A stretch of 60,879 bases of DNA from Nostoc sp. CHAB 5834 (lineage in GTDB: Bacteria; Cyanobacteriota; Cyanobacteriia; Cyanobacteriales; Nostocaceae): the NCBI GenBank assembly GCA_020829485.1, contig JAIVFU010000040.1:1-60879 (forward strand), given 5' to 3'. Each line of letters opens with the position of its first letter. The first letter of the stretch is position 1. This document shows, in pieces, positions 47,805 through 57,011 of this stretch. The notes beneath the pieces were generated by a model. It was given only the letters and a program-made list of their open reading frames with translations. It was not told the DNA's origin and ran no database searches. Made by a program: the position numbers and the translations under genes.

Positions 47805-48284
47805 TCACTCTTTTTCTACATGAAGCATTTGCAACAGTTCGATTAGACGCTGGTAATCGGTGAGATATAAGTAGCCAATTAAGGTTTCTAGACTGGTTGC
47901 CTGTTGATAAATTTCGGGATTAAGTCGCTTAGGGCGTCCTGTTGCGGCGTTTCTACCCCGTCGGACAATTTCTAATTCGGTGTCCCTGAGATGAGGAATC
48001 AGCGATCGCAAATGTAGCGCTTGTGTTTCTGCTCTTACCTGCTCCACTACCAGACGATGGTAAATTCCTGCCCGCTGCAATGGCAGCAGATAGAATATTC
48101 TAACATACAACTCATAAATTGCATCCCCTAAATATGCTAAAGCAGTAGGAGAAATTTGTTGCACTTGTGAGAGGGAAATCTGTTGGAATGGCGCTGTGGT
48201 TGTCAAGAGTGCTTGAGTCCAAGATAAAGTCTGTTTGGGAGTTTCATCTTGTCCATCTAATACCTCTTCCTCCTGTGACTTCAC
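47805..48284 (-). CDS. mrnC: Mini-ribonuclease III
   Basis: 159 residues with only the RNase III catalytic fold and no dsRNA-binding domain, which is the Mini-III pattern. Key segment: SPTALAYLGDAIYELYVRIF with the catalytic Asp; the later part has KRLNPEIYQQATSLETLIGY with catalytic Glu in LIGYLYLTD. Mini-III trims 23S rRNA termini in Bacillus; a role in rRNA processing is inferred. No ATG exists in the first part of the frame, so GTG 48284 is chosen. AAAAGGAA lies upstream, but out of ideal spacing. Confidence 0.9.
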   Translation of the reverse strand: MKSQEEEVLDGQDETPKQTLSWTQALLTTTAPFQQISLSQVQQISPTALAYLGDAIYELYVRIFYLLPLQRAGIYHRLVVEQVRAETQALHLRSLIPHLRDTELEIVRRGRNAATGRPKRLNPEIYQQATSLETLIGYLYLTDYQRLIELLQMLHVEKE

Positions 48285-48422
48285 AAATAAATCATTCCTT
48301 TACTGGCTCTATTTGGCAGGCATTCTTGGCAAAGACTGATTTTTCTGAAGTAAGCCATAATCTTATACTTAGCATAATCAATACTATCAGAAATACTTGC
48401 TACTTTTATCTTTTTGATTGAG

Positions 48423-48565
48423 CAATACCTTCGCCAAGTCGAAAAATACCTCGATTCGTAGGTTGGGTTGAGGCACGAAACCCAACAAATACGTTGGGTT
48501 TTGCTTGCCTACGGGACGCTACGCGAACGCTCAACCCAACCTACAAAAAAATGGCGAAGGTATTC
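48423..48565. mobile_element. MITE-like element with 6-bp target duplication
   Basis: Inverted ends AATACCTTCGCCA (48424-48436) and TGGCGAAGGTATT (48552-48564) are perfect over 13 bases. ATTGAG flanks both sides (48417-48422 and 48566-48571), a likely target-site duplication. A second inverted repeat (GTAGGTTGGGTTGA at 48458 and its complement at 48531) lies within. The core GGTTGGGTT palindrome is a known type of dispersed cyanobacterial repeat. Noncoding. Confidence 0.82.
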
Positions 48566-49015
48566 ATTGAGAAGAAAGCATTTTAGATCACCCTGATGTC
48601 AACGTCCATAAACTAAATTTTGCCTACTTGTGGTCTGTGCCTAAGATAAGGTAAAATTTTGACATCAAACTCACCCTGTTACTTGATCGCATTGTCATGC
48701 TTACTTAGTAAGCGACAATTTTTAACTATACACAATACACTATCAAGTCAAATTTACCTATAAACAAATCTGCTGGCTTTGTATTTCTTACAAATTTCTC
48801 AGACTTGATTGTTTATCCGATAAGAATCCAAAAATTACATACCCAAGAAGCGGGTGCTATATCTTTAATTATTGCTCAACTTTAAACATAATAGCTTAAC
48901 TGGCTTTGTGCCTCTCCCACAAGGAGAGAGGTTTTCTGCCAGAAGTTTTAAAAATTAAGCTATCCGATGTTGAATCTGGATAGCCGAATTGATCTCTCGG
49001 TTCAAGCAATCAAGA
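48566..49015. other. Gap between the MITE and the STAS gene
   Basis: 450 bases without a gene. It is AT rich in the middle, and near 48913-48937 has CTCTCCCACAAGGAGAG, a small palindrome that occurs in similar form at 21551-21570. It presumably contains the 3' region of the STAS transcript. Confidence 0.5.
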
Positions 49016-49366
49016 CTACTTGACGTTTTCTAGAGCTTCTTCAACTGATTTTTGCAGGGAGAGAAACTTCTCTAGGCGAACAAGCTTGACCGTTTGAGTT
49101 ACCCGGGCATTCGTGACGATTTGCAAAGTGCCTTCGGCAGTTTGAGCCTGCTTGGCTAGCTGCACCAAAGCACCCAAGCCAGAGCTATCAATAAAGTCGA
49201 TTTGTGAGAGATCCAAAATAATATGCTTAGGGCCCTCTTCAATCTTACTGCCAAGTACCTTGCGAAATGTCGGCTCAGAAAAGGCATCTAACAAACCTGT
49301 GAGGCGGAATAGCTGACAGTTATCCCGGACTTCACGAGTGCCCCTCAGGCTAACGGTTAGATTCAA
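49016..49366 (-). CDS. STAS-domain anti-sigma factor antagonist-like protein
   Basis: 116 residues of the SpoIIAA-like STAS family: TREVRDNCQLFRLTGLLDAF, then HIILDLSQIDFIDSSGLGAL with the phosphorylatable Ser, and LVQLAKQAQTAEGTLQIV. A Ser/Thr switch kinase partner is not adjacent. The start is uncertain: TTG 49366 is the first standard start, but AGGAGG lies only a few bases before an ATT codon at 49378, in frame (adding IADPL), and no other start has a ribosome site. ATT would be rare. Confidence 0.88.
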   Translation of the reverse strand: MNLTVSLRGTREVRDNCQLFRLTGLLDAFSEPTFRKVLGSKIEEGPKHIILDLSQIDFIDSSGLGALVQLAKQAQTAEGTLQIVTNARVTQTVKLVRLEKFLSLQKSVEEALENVK

Positions 49367-49584
49367 TGGATCAGCAATAATTCCCTCCTCATGAGTTAAA
49401 GTGAACGCTCAAGTATAGATGGTTTTTGAGCAAGTTGTCTACAATCTACTGAAGTAGGGGATTGGGCATTGATAAAGAGGCAGAGGGGCAGGGTGCGGGG
49501 GGCAGAGGGGAAAATTCTTCTTCCTTGCTCCCTGTTCCCATGCTTCTTCCCTATTCCCCATTCCCTATTCCCCATTCCCTATTT

Positions 49585-50751
49585 TTACCTCACTTCGGCT
49601 GTCTCGGCTTGACGTGCTGTTCGCATAGCTTGAACAAATTGCTCAAATAAGTAATCAGCATCGTGAGGGCCAGGACTGGCTTCTGGGTGATATTGGACGG
49701 AGAATACAGGTAGAGATTTGTGACGTACTCCAGCAACGGTGCGATCGTTTAAGTTCAGGTGACTGATTTCCACAACTGCCGTAGGCAAAGAATCTGGATC
49801 AATAGCAAAACTATGGTTTTGGCTGGTAATTTCTATCCGTTGTTGTAAACCGGCTGGCTGATTTAAACCACGATGACCAAATTTGAGTTTATAGGTTTCT
49901 GCTCCTAGTGCATGACCTAAAATTTGGTGTCCCATACAAATACCAAAGATGGGCTTTTCACTTAACAGAAGCGCTTTGGCAGTTGCAATCCCTTCTGTGA
50001 CGGCAGCAGGATCGCCAGGCCCATTTGAAAGAAACACACCATCTGGATTGTAATTGAGGATTTCCTCTGGTGGCGTATCAGCAGGCACAACAATTACCCG
50101 ACAACCATAACTTGTTAAGCGACGCAAAATATTTCGTTTTACGCCAAAGTCAAGGGCAACAACGGTAAAGGGTTCTCCAAGATTTTCCGCAGCTTTAGAG
50201 TTGAATTCCCAAGCTGGAATTGTGGGATCTGACCATTCATAAGCCTTTGCTGTGGTGACTTCCCGAGCCAGATTTAATCCTGCCATGTTGGGAGCCGCTA
50301 GTACCTGCTCTAGCAATTCCGCCTCATCGAGAATGGTTGTAGAAATGCCACCGTTCATGGCTCCAAACATCCGAATTTTGCGGGTGAGGGCGCGGGTATC
50401 GATGCCGTAGATCCCTGGTACTTGGTTTTGTTTAAGGTAGTCTGGTAAGGATTGTGTCGATCGCCAGTTACTCGGACGGTGACAAATATTCCGGGCGATC
50501 GCACCCCGAACTTGGGGGCCATCTGATTCCTCATCTTCAGAATTTACCCCAGTATTGCCTAATTCAGGATAGGTAAAAATGACAATTTGACCGCAGTAAC
50601 TTGGGTCAGTCAGGACTTCTTGGTAGCCGGTCATACCAGTGTTGAACACCACTTCTCCGATCGCGGTTCCCGTAGCACCGAAAGACCAACCGCGATAAGT
50701 GGTTCCATCTGCCAGGACAAGTAAAGCTGGTGTTGCGTCAGACAGGGGCAT
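49585..50751 (-). CDS. carA: Carbamoyl-phosphate synthase small subunit
   Basis: 388 residues from ATG 50751 ([20 protein letters not shown]). Glutaminase subunit providing ammonia to CarB for arginine and pyrimidine synthesis. Markers: [80 protein letters not shown] (catalytic Cys) and [13 protein letters not shown] (His, Glu). The open frame extends 41 codons upstream through an STRR tract ([11 protein letters not shown]), which is not part of the family, so the internal ATG is preferred. Confidence 0.93.
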   Translation of the reverse strand: MPLSDATPALLVLADGTTYRGWSFGATGTAIGEVVFNTGMTGYQEVLTDPSYCGQIVIFTYPELGNTGVNSEDEESDGPQVRGAIARNICHRPSNWRSTQSLPDYLKQNQVPGIYGIDTRALTRKIRMFGAMNGGISTTILDEAELLEQVLAAPNMAGLNLAREVTTAKAYEWSDPTIPAWEFNSKAAENLGEPFTVVALDFGVKRNILRRLTSYGCRVIVVPADTPPEEILNYNPDGVFLSNGPGDPAAVTEGIATAKALLLSEKPIFGICMGHQILGHALGAETYKLKFGHRGLNQPAGLQQRIEITSQNHSFAIDPDSLPTAVVEISHLNLNDRTVAGVRHKSLPVFSVQYHPEASPGPHDADYLFEQFVQAMRTARQAETAEVR

Positions 50752-50759
50752 AGTAAATT

Positions 50760-50790
50760 GGGGAGTGGGGAGTGGGGAGTGGGGAGTGGG
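50760..50790. repeat. STRR heptamer tract upstream of carA
   Basis: Four copies of GTGGGGA immediately upstream of the carA start, in the leader. More STRR-like TCCCCAT motifs continue to about 50930. The tract occupies the position expected for the ribosome site region, so expression of carA may depend on its copy number. Confidence 0.85.
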
Positions 50791-51046
50791 CAAAACAGTT
50801 CCGAGTGCTGAGTTAGGAGTTTGGAGTTTGGAGTTATTCTCCCCTCTACGCCACTCAGCACTCTTGAGGGGCATTGGGAAAACTTTTCCCTATTCCCTAC
50901 TCCCTACTCCCCATTCCCCATTACTGCAATGGTTAATTATCCCACGAGTTGAGCAATTGGGAGTTTTTAGAATAGTTAATTAAAATTAAAAGGGAATTAA
51001 ATTAGCGGGAGTGGCTTTGGCAAAGCTTGGGTGGTTAAAATTAATT

Positions 51047-52093
51047 ATGCTTCAGTCTTTTTTATCCCGTGCAACCCTAATTTTTCTATCGAGCGCTCTA
51101 GCGGTTTTGTGTGTTGCCTGTAGTGAAGAGCAACGGAACACTGCGACTGGTGGCAATGAACAACGCGCGCCAATTGGGGATCAGGCATCAGTACAGCCTG
51201 CCGTTGAACCAACAACACCAGCAGTTACCCCTACCCCAGAACCACAGCCGTTAGAGCCGTCTGAAAGTGAACCAAGTATTTTTGAGATGGGGCTAGATAA
51301 AGCCGTTGGCGCTTGGAGTATCAGCCAATCTGCTCAATCGCCAGGTGATTGGGCTTTGGTAGCGAATCAATACCAGGATGCGATCGCGCTGATGCGAAGA
51401 GTCCGGCGACAAAGCCCAGAATTTGCGATCGCTCAAACCAAAATTACTGAATATCGTCGCCAAATTAAATATGCCCAACAGCAAGCCAATCCTCGCCCTG
51501 TGCGCGTTGCCGAACCGAAGAGGATAGTAGTTGTGGTTCCCCAGACAACAATTACACCAAAGTATACCTTGCCTCCACAAGAAACAAAACCGTTATCAAT
51601 AAAGCCAGGTTTGCCGTCATCAGCAGTAGTGATTCCAGATCAGGAAGTGTTTACAGCCCCAATTAAAAGGCGGCTTGGTGGAACGCCAATTGTCGAAGTC
51701 ACCTTCAATGGCCAGCGACAATTTGAGATGATTGTGGATACGGGAGCCAGTGGTACTGTAATTACCCAAGAGATGGCAAATACCTTGGGAATAGTGCCAG
51801 TGGGGAAAGCTAAGGCAAATACCGCGAGTTCCAGGGCTGTAGAATTTCCTGTGGGCTACGTTAATTCGATGGCAGTTGGCGGGGTAACAGTGAATAGAGT
51901 AGCAGTAGCGATCGCAGGTACGGAACTAGAAACTGGACTTTTGGGACATGACTTTTTTGGTAACTACGATGTCACTATCAAACGTAATGTGGTAGAATTT
52001 CGTCCGCAATTGCGATCGCAAATCAATCCGCCAGAAACTCAACTAACTGCTCCAACTTCGTCCAAGCTGCCCCGCTTTGTAGGATATCCTTAG
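51047..52093 (+). CDS. Retropepsin-like aspartic protease lipoprotein
   Basis: 348 residues from ATG 51047 ([20 protein letters not shown]). A signal peptide ends with a lipobox-like LCVAC, so it is probably lipid-anchored outside the membrane. A Pro-rich segment (about 50-80) and a TPR-like helical part follow. The C-terminal clan AA protease domain has [20 protein letters not shown] (catalytic DTG) and [15 protein letters not shown]. The family (retropepsin-like, found in cyanobacteria and proteobacteria) has no well-defined role. Its last 71 bases overlap the 3' end of trpD on the other strand, which is unusual. Confidence 0.85.
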   Translation: MLQSFLSRATLIFLSSALAVLCVACSEEQRNTATGGNEQRAPIGDQASVQPAVEPTTPAVTPTPEPQPLEPSESEPSIFEMGLDKAVGAWSISQSAQSPGDWALVANQYQDAIALMRRVRRQSPEFAIAQTKITEYRRQIKYAQQQANPRPVRVAEPKRIVVVVPQTTITPKYTLPPQETKPLSIKPGLPSSAVVIPDQEVFTAPIKRRLGGTPIVEVTFNGQRQFEMIVDTGASGTVITQEMANTLGIVPVGKAKANTASSRAVEFPVGYVNSMAVGGVTVNRVAVAIAGTELETGLLGHDFFGNYDVTIKRNVVEFRPQLRSQINPPETQLTAPTSSKLPRFVGYP

Positions 52094-53114
52094 CGATTTT
52101 AATCCCTTGGGCGTGATCTAGGAGTGCGATCGAACCTGCTACTTGCAGCGCTAACGACGCATTCAACGCTACTGCATCTTGTTGTGCCTGAGTTCCCTTA
52201 CCTTGGAGTACCGCCTTGAGAATCACCGCATTCTCTTGGACATCTCCACCTCGAAGCATACCTATAGAAGCAGGCGTTAGATCCAAATCTAGGGGATTAA
52301 TGGTAGTTAACTGCACTTCTTTGTCTGACAACACCGCCAAGTCAGTTAAATCTCCTAACCCAGCCTCATCAAGTTTTTCTCGTCCGTGCAGCACAATCGC
52401 CTTTTCCTTGCCCAAATTCTGTAAAGCTTCGGCAACTGTTGCCAAAAGCTTAGGAGTAAATAAGCCCACTACCTGCCCAGTTGGACGCAAGGGATTTACT
52501 AACGGCCCGAGCAAATTAAAAATTGTTCGCACCTTCAAAGTCCGCCGTAATGAGGCAACCGCCTTGAGTGCTGGATGCCAACCAGGGGCAAACAAGAAAG
52601 TTATCCCAACTTCTTGTAGTGCGGCTTGCACTTTTTCACTGGATGCACTTAAGTTTACACCCAAGGCTTCCAATACATCTGCACTCCCTGTGAGACTTGA
52701 GGCTGAACGATTGCCGTGTTTGGCGACAGGTATACCAGATGCTGCGGCGACAAATGCAACGGCTGTAGAAATATTAAAGGTTGATGAACCATCTCCACCA
52801 GTGCCACAGGTATCTATTACAGTGCTGAGTGCTGTTAGCGGTAGCGGGGCGTTTAGCCCGTGCTGAGGGCTGAGTGGGGAACATTGAGATTGTAATACTT
52901 CAGCCATGCCGGTTAACTCGTCGGCAGAAATACCTCTAAAGTTCAGCGCTGTTAAAATAGCCCCTGATAACTCTGGGGGAACCGCTTCACTGAGCCAACC
53001 TTGCATCAATTCAGCAGCTTGAGTACGAGATAAGGATTGGCCATCTATTAATTGTTGCAGCAGGACATACCAGCTAGCAGAGGATTCTTGAGCAGGGATT
53101 GGGGAAGTTATCAT
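52023..53114 (-). CDS. trpD: Anthranilate phosphoribosyltransferase
   Basis: 363 residues. Transfers the phosphoribosyl group from PRPP to anthranilate in tryptophan synthesis. Motifs: [17 protein letters not shown] (PRPP loop), [54 protein letters not shown] and [20 protein letters not shown]. The N-terminal helical domain is complete ([20 protein letters not shown]). It is alone, without other trp genes nearby. It ends tail to tail with the retropepsin gene with 71 bp of antisense overlap. Confidence 0.93.
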   Translation of the reverse strand: MITSPIPAQESSASWYVLLQQLIDGQSLSRTQAAELMQGWLSEAVPPELSGAILTALNFRGISADELTGMAEVLQSQCSPLSPQHGLNAPLPLTALSTVIDTCGTGGDGSSTFNISTAVAFVAAASGIPVAKHGNRSASSLTGSADVLEALGVNLSASSEKVQAALQEVGITFLFAPGWHPALKAVASLRRTLKVRTIFNLLGPLVNPLRPTGQVVGLFTPKLLATVAEALQNLGKEKAIVLHGREKLDEAGLGDLTDLAVLSDKEVQLTTINPLDLDLTPASIGMLRGGDVQENAVILKAVLQGKGTQAQQDAVALNASLALQVAGSIALLDHAQGIKIAKDILQSGAAWTKLEQLVEFLAD

Positions 53115-53194
53115 AGCTAAGGTTTGTATGTTGTAGCTATATTGAGAGCTATGGGGTTATCCTACCGGAAAATTGGAAGTTATCAAAGTTAGGC

Positions 53195-54076
53195 TTAAAT
53201 CTCAAGGCTTAATTGCAAAGCTGGATTAGCAAGATTCTGAACTTGTGATTTTTTCTCCAAATAAAGTTTAACTTCGTAGTTAGTAATGAATAACTCTTTT
53301 CCTTTAGCCGCACCACTCTGCTTATAGTTATTCATCCCATACTGTAATTCCCACTCGGAAATATTAGCCCATTGAAAATTTTCTAGAATTTGTGTTGAGT
53401 TGTCGTAGGTAATTAACCAGCGATGATGACATTCTTGCAAAAGTTCAGCAAATCTCTGATGTTCAAATGAGGTATGCAAGTCACCTCTTTTACCATATAG
53501 CTTTGATTTTGTAGCACTAAAATATGGTGGATCTAAAAATAAAAATATATCTTTTCCTTCTGATTTTAATAAGTGGCTGTAATCCAAATTAGTAATTTTG
53601 ACATTTTCTGATAAGATATTTGCTAAATTTTCTAGTCGTTCTATTGAAGAATCAGTAAATCTTTTGTGAAAAGCTTCTGGGGAAAAGCCACCTGATTCTA
53701 CAGTTCCAGAAAAAGTAATTCTATTGAGGACAAAAAAGCGGACTGCTCTTTCTAAATCAGATAATTTATTGATATCTCCACTAGTCAATTCTGAAAACAA
53801 TAATTTGCCATCTGTATGCTTTACTTTAATATGTCGAATTTCTTTAACTAACTGAGCTAGATCAGATTGGGCAATTTTCCAGAATAAGAAGAGTTCGCGG
53901 TTTAAATCGTTAATCCAAATCTTGATATGAGGAAACTTTTGTCTTAAATAAATGAATACAGAACCACCACCAACAAAAGGCTCTCGAAATTCAGAAAATT
54001 TCTCTGGTAAATATTCAACTATTTGATTTATTGCTTTCGACTTACCACCAGGATATCGGAGTGGGCTTTTGAGCAT
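53195..54076 (-). CDS. D12-class N6-adenine DNA methyltransferase (Dam type)
   Basis: 293 residues. SAM motif PLRYPGGKSKAINQIVEY and REPFVGGGSVFIYLRQ, catalytic DPPY within LFLDPPYFSATKSKLYG, and a central target-recognition part (RFFVLNRITFSGTVESGG). Class D12 members usually modify GATC. No restriction enzyme lies next to it, so it appears to be an orphan methylase. The HIP1 octamer GCGATCGC that is dense in this genome contains GATC, so it would be a natural target, but that is inference. Translation starts at ATG 54076. Confidence 0.88.
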   Translation of the reverse strand: MLKSPLRYPGGKSKAINQIVEYLPEKFSEFREPFVGGGSVFIYLRQKFPHIKIWINDLNRELFLFWKIAQSDLAQLVKEIRHIKVKHTDGKLLFSELTSGDINKLSDLERAVRFFVLNRITFSGTVESGGFSPEAFHKRFTDSSIERLENLANILSENVKITNLDYSHLLKSEGKDIFLFLDPPYFSATKSKLYGKRGDLHTSFEHQRFAELLQECHHRWLITYDNSTQILENFQWANISEWELQYGMNNYKQSGAAKGKELFITNYEVKLYLEKKSQVQNLANPALQLSLEI

Positions 54077-54245
54077 AATTATAAAACGTCACACTTGGGG
54101 TAATAACAAACGTTGAAAGTCTTCCTGCTCAAAATGGCAGTCGGTGGTTAGTGCCTCAGTGACACCACACTGACGCATCAACACAAAGCTAACAGCGTCA
54201 CATATAGGACTAGTATTGGATTGCGTGAAATACACGTAGTGTCAT

Positions 54246-54360
54246 GACACAGCTAAAATACTGCATTAGCTTTCCTCTTGTGGGATGCGCGTCTCGCCCG
54301 TCCAGTGCGGGCAAGATGCCCACACCACAAGAAAAATTATTGCATCATTTTAGCTGTGTC
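54246..54360. mobile_element. Inverted-repeat element, 115 bp, with nested palindrome
   Basis: Ends GACACAGCTAAAAT (54246-54259) and ATTTTAGCTGTGTC (54347-54360) are perfect 14-base inverted repeats; three of the next six bases also pair. A nested stem uses CTTGTGGGATGC and the GGCAAGATGCCCACACCACAAG-like arm split here into GCAAGATGCCCAC. No target duplication was found. It is a MITE-type element by structure. The rest of the gap 54077-54539 contains no gene. Confidence 0.7.
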
Positions 54361-54539
54361 GCACTACTACAAGACTACCGAGATTTTTTCAGAAATCAAA
54401 TATGATTTCTATAGAGAGTAACTTTTGTTAGAAATAATTGTAATTCTTATGTGAAATATCCAGGGCAATTTTCTTGTCTCACCAAAAGCTTAAATTATCT
54501 ATTCAAAACTCCTACAATCATCTACTTAGGATTATTGTT

Positions 54540-55268
54540 ATGCCCCGTTCTGCACCCTATCAACCTTTGTTGTTGCGAATTCTTCACGGCTTAAGTGGAA
54601 TTTTAGTTATCGCAGCAATTATTACCGGATTTTTGGTTTACAACACTTACGATCGCCGATTTGGTAAAATACCATTTCCTCAAATTGCTGATATTCAGGG
54701 TATTCACGGCACTTTTGCATTATTTTTCTTGCTTATTCTCCCTGCTTTTGCCCTCTATAGCTTTCATGCTGGACAAAAGCGTTTGCTTCAATCTGATTCT
54801 TTGCAGCAACTAACCCAGGTTGGCAAGCCAATTTGGTGGGTTAGCTTGCAACGTCTGGTAAATACTCTCATGCTCATTGCTGCTATTTTGGCTGTGAACT
54901 CTGGCAGGATGATGAAGGAAGAATGGCTTCCAGCAGGGCAGCTACATCATATTTGGTACTCCCTTCACCTTTGCGCCTGGGTTGTGATGGTTGGCTGTGT
55001 GGCGATTCATGTTTTGATGTCTACCAAGGTGGGTGGTGCGCCGTTGTTACTCTCAATGTTTTCGTGGAAGTTTCGCCCAGAAGATAGTCCTGCTAAATGG
55101 TCTAGTCGTTTCCGTGGTTGGTTTAGTAGGTTACAAGCTAACTTTGGTGCGGGAATGAATAATTTTATGCAAAACAATTTTTACCTCAGAATTATTGAGG
55201 TGATTGTGTTGGGTGGAATTTTGACAGCGTTTGTATTACCTGTATTTTTCTCTGGTAGTGAGTCATAG
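54540..55268 (+). CDS. Cytochrome b-like four-helix membrane protein
   Basis: 242 residues from ATG 54540 (MPRSAPYQPLLLRILHGLSG). Four to five transmembrane helices with histidines in positions suited to bind haem b: LRILHGLSGILVIAAIITG, DIQGIHGTFALFFLLILP and LHHIWYSLHLCAWVVMVGCV with AIHVLMS. This is the cytochrome b561/Ni-hydrogenase b-type architecture, but no electron-transfer partner is adjacent. The C-terminal soluble helix plus last membrane helix (EVIVLGGILTAFVLPVFF) are less typical. A 66-base frame extension upstream has no ribosome site. It is followed by hli after 175 bp. Confidence 0.78.
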   Translation: MPRSAPYQPLLLRILHGLSGILVIAAIITGFLVYNTYDRRFGKIPFPQIADIQGIHGTFALFFLLILPAFALYSFHAGQKRLLQSDSLQQLTQVGKPIWWVSLQRLVNTLMLIAAILAVNSGRMMKEEWLPAGQLHHIWYSLHLCAWVVMVGCVAIHVLMSTKVGGAPLLLSMFSWKFRPEDSPAKWSSRFRGWFSRLQANFGAGMNNFMQNNFYLRIIEVIVLGGILTAFVLPVFFSGSES

Positions 55269-55384
55269 GTAATTGGCTGTTGGGGCGTAGCTTGCCGCCG
55301 TAGGCGATCGCAAACCTGTTAAGATAAAACTACGCACCCGTAATATATATGAATAAAGTTTATGTTGCATTTTCGTAAAAACCT

Positions 55385-55402
55385 GTTACATTACTTTACA
55401 GG
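55385..55402 (+). promoter_or_regulatory. HLR1-type motif (RpaB site) upstream of hli
   Basis: GTTACATT-AC-TTTACAGG matches the high-light regulatory HLR1 consensus (two direct repeats of (G/T)TTACA(T/A)(T/A) separated by two bases) in all but the last two positions of the second half. RpaB binds HLR1 and controls hli and photosynthesis genes in cyanobacteria. It lies 42 bases upstream of the hli ATG; a further GTTACAAC at 55414 may extend it. Confidence 0.7.
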
Positions 55403-55443
55403 CAGTGATAACTGTTACAACATAAAAGCTCGGAGTATTATTT

Positions 55444-55623
55444 ATGGCAGACGTTAAGAAGACTACGCCTTTGGTTTCAGAAGATCCTAATGCTTTGCGC
55501 TGGGGCTTCACTCCTCAGAGCGAAAATTGGAACGGTCGTTTTGCAATGATTGGTTTTTTATCTGCCGTTGCGCTTGAAGTGTTTTCTGGTCAAGGGATTC
55601 TACACTTCTGGGGCATTTTATAA
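55444..55623 (+). CDS. hli: High-light-inducible protein (Hlip/Scp)
   Basis: 59 residues beginning [20 protein letters not shown], then [37 protein letters not shown]. The [13 protein letters not shown] motif is the chlorophyll-a/b-binding helix shared by one-helix LHC relatives; E and N/R side chains bind chlorophyll. Hlips protect photosystem II during high light and in assembly. Start and length fit perfectly. GGAG at 55432-55435 is the ribosome site. HLR1-like sites upstream support light-stress control. A REP palindrome lies 85 bp past its stop. Confidence 0.92.
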   Translation: MADVKKTTPLVSEDPNALRWGFTPQSENWNGRFAMIGFLSAVALEVFSGQGILHFWGIL

Positions 55624-55708
55624 ATTTAAACGTTTTTACCTTCATTAGATTATGAGGCAAGGCGGGGATTGGCAAAATCTTCTGCCTTGCCTCATAATCT
55701 CAAGAATT

Positions 55709-55736
55709 AGACGCGATAAATCGCCGTCTCTACAAG
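55709..55736. repeat. REP-like palindrome, copy 5
   Basis: AGACGCGATAAATCGCCGTC followed by TCTACAAG, very similar to the four copies at 31.6-34.9 kb. It lies between the hli gene and the unknown helical gene, and could also end either transcript. Confidence 0.85.
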
Positions 55737-55769
55737 GAATCTATCCGTCAATTCTTTATTGACAGACTA

Positions 55770-56861
55770 CTAGCGTGATGAGCGAAATATTACACGGCCT
55801 AGAGATTCTTCCTGATTAATTCGCGCATATACTCGAAGACAAGTTAAGACTTCACCAGGAATACCACCACAGTCTAGTTGTAAGTCATCCTTGGATGAAG
55901 CACAGATATCTGCATAAAGTCCCGATAATTGGCGAATTCGCACTTTATTACCTGCATTAATAGCTTCATCAGCGACTTTCTTCAGGATGCGTCGTGATTC
56001 ATGTTGTAGCTTTCCCCACCAAGAATAGCGTTCAGCCGGTGGTACAAATACTAGGGAATGTATCGCTTCGTCCATGTCAATCCAAGCACGGAGAATTGAC
56101 AGGGGATCAGTGTTTTTCTCAGCTTTTTGGGTGCGTTGGAAGCGATCGCTTAAAGCATCAATATATTGATCGCGCTGTTCTGCTTTGGAGTGTAAAGGAA
56201 TGACATCGAAGCTAAAAACGCTCTTTAAAGCATGATGTAAATCTGGGTCTATTTCGATAAAATTCATATATAAAAATAGGAATGCTGCTGGTAAATCGGA
56301 TACATTGTCTTGCCTATTCTTAGGATTTGAAAGTGTTTGTTGGTATAGGCATAATCCCTGAGTTTGAACAGCACCACTAAGTCCGGGGTAAATAATTTCA
56401 TCGCGGATAAAGGGAAGTTGATAGAGGTTAGAATTATCTGCGATCGCACCAACTTCTTGAGCTAAATCTAAGATGCGCGATCGCCAAGTTGCAGCTAAAT
56501 CCTCTGGTACTCGTAGCAGCTTGCGTTGAATCTCATTCCACAAATCAGAGTCCGTTGTGCTTTGCAGTTGGGAATTACCCAGATAATAATTGAGTTCTGA
56601 GTCAGAATCAAAAACTTCCCGCAGGTGACTTAGTTTTAACTCATCTGGCGAATCTTCACAACCAGTATTTTGCTGTGGAGGTGAAGGTTCCAACAGGTTA
56701 TGAAGTTCTTGCAGCACCTCATCGCATATTTTAGATCCTGGATCTAGTGGTAACTTTGTGCGAGCCTGATTTAAAGTCGCCTTTAGTCCATACAAACTAA
56801 ACCGCAGTAATTGGGCTAACTCTGAATTTTCTATCTCTAATAATTGACGCAAGTGCTGCAT
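55770..56861 (-). CDS. Unknown helical partner of an Hsp70-like protein
   Basis: 363 residues from ATG 56861 (MQHLRQLLEIENSELAQLLR), with a near-perfect ribosome site GGAGGTGA at 56869-56876. Mostly predicted helix, acidic, no membrane segment. Notable segments are DLAATWRSRILDLAQEVGAI, FIRDEIIYPGLSGAVQTQG, LPAAFLFLYMNFIEIDPDLH and RYSWWGKLQHESRRILKKVA. I recognise no family. It is 150 bp downstream of the large Hsp70-like gene on the same strand, so it is probably in the same operon and may be a cofactor or substrate receptor for it. Confidence 0.7.
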   Translation of the reverse strand: MQHLRQLLEIENSELAQLLRFSLYGLKATLNQARTKLPLDPGSKICDEVLQELHNLLEPSPPQQNTGCEDSPDELKLSHLREVFDSDSELNYYLGNSQLQSTTDSDLWNEIQRKLLRVPEDLAATWRSRILDLAQEVGAIADNSNLYQLPFIRDEIIYPGLSGAVQTQGLCLYQQTLSNPKNRQDNVSDLPAAFLFLYMNFIEIDPDLHHALKSVFSFDVIPLHSKAEQRDQYIDALSDRFQRTQKAEKNTDPLSILRAWIDMDEAIHSLVFVPPAERYSWWGKLQHESRRILKKVADEAINAGNKVRIRQLSGLYADICASSKDDLQLDCGGIPGEVLTCLRVYARINQEESLGRVIFRSSR

Positions 56862-56915
56862 GAATCTCACCTCCAAATATTGTTATAGCGAATTAAACTT
56901 AGCAAACCTCTGCGT

Positions 56916-56999
56916 ACCTTTGCGTTTACTCCGCGCCCCTCTGCGTTTAAAAATCTTAATTTTTTCAACGCAGAGGTTAGCGCAGAGGAACGCAAAGGT
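56916..56999. repeat. Long hairpin between the Hsp70-like gene and its partner
   Basis: The arm ACCTTTGCGTT...CCTCTGCGTT pairs with AACGCAGAGG...GGAACGCAAAGGT across a 22-base AT-rich loop; the two stems together have about 25 pairs. It is a type of repeat dispersed in related genomes. Placed inside a presumed operon, it could reduce transcription into the second gene. Confidence 0.75.
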
Positions 57000-57011
57000 T
57001 TAATGCAAGAG

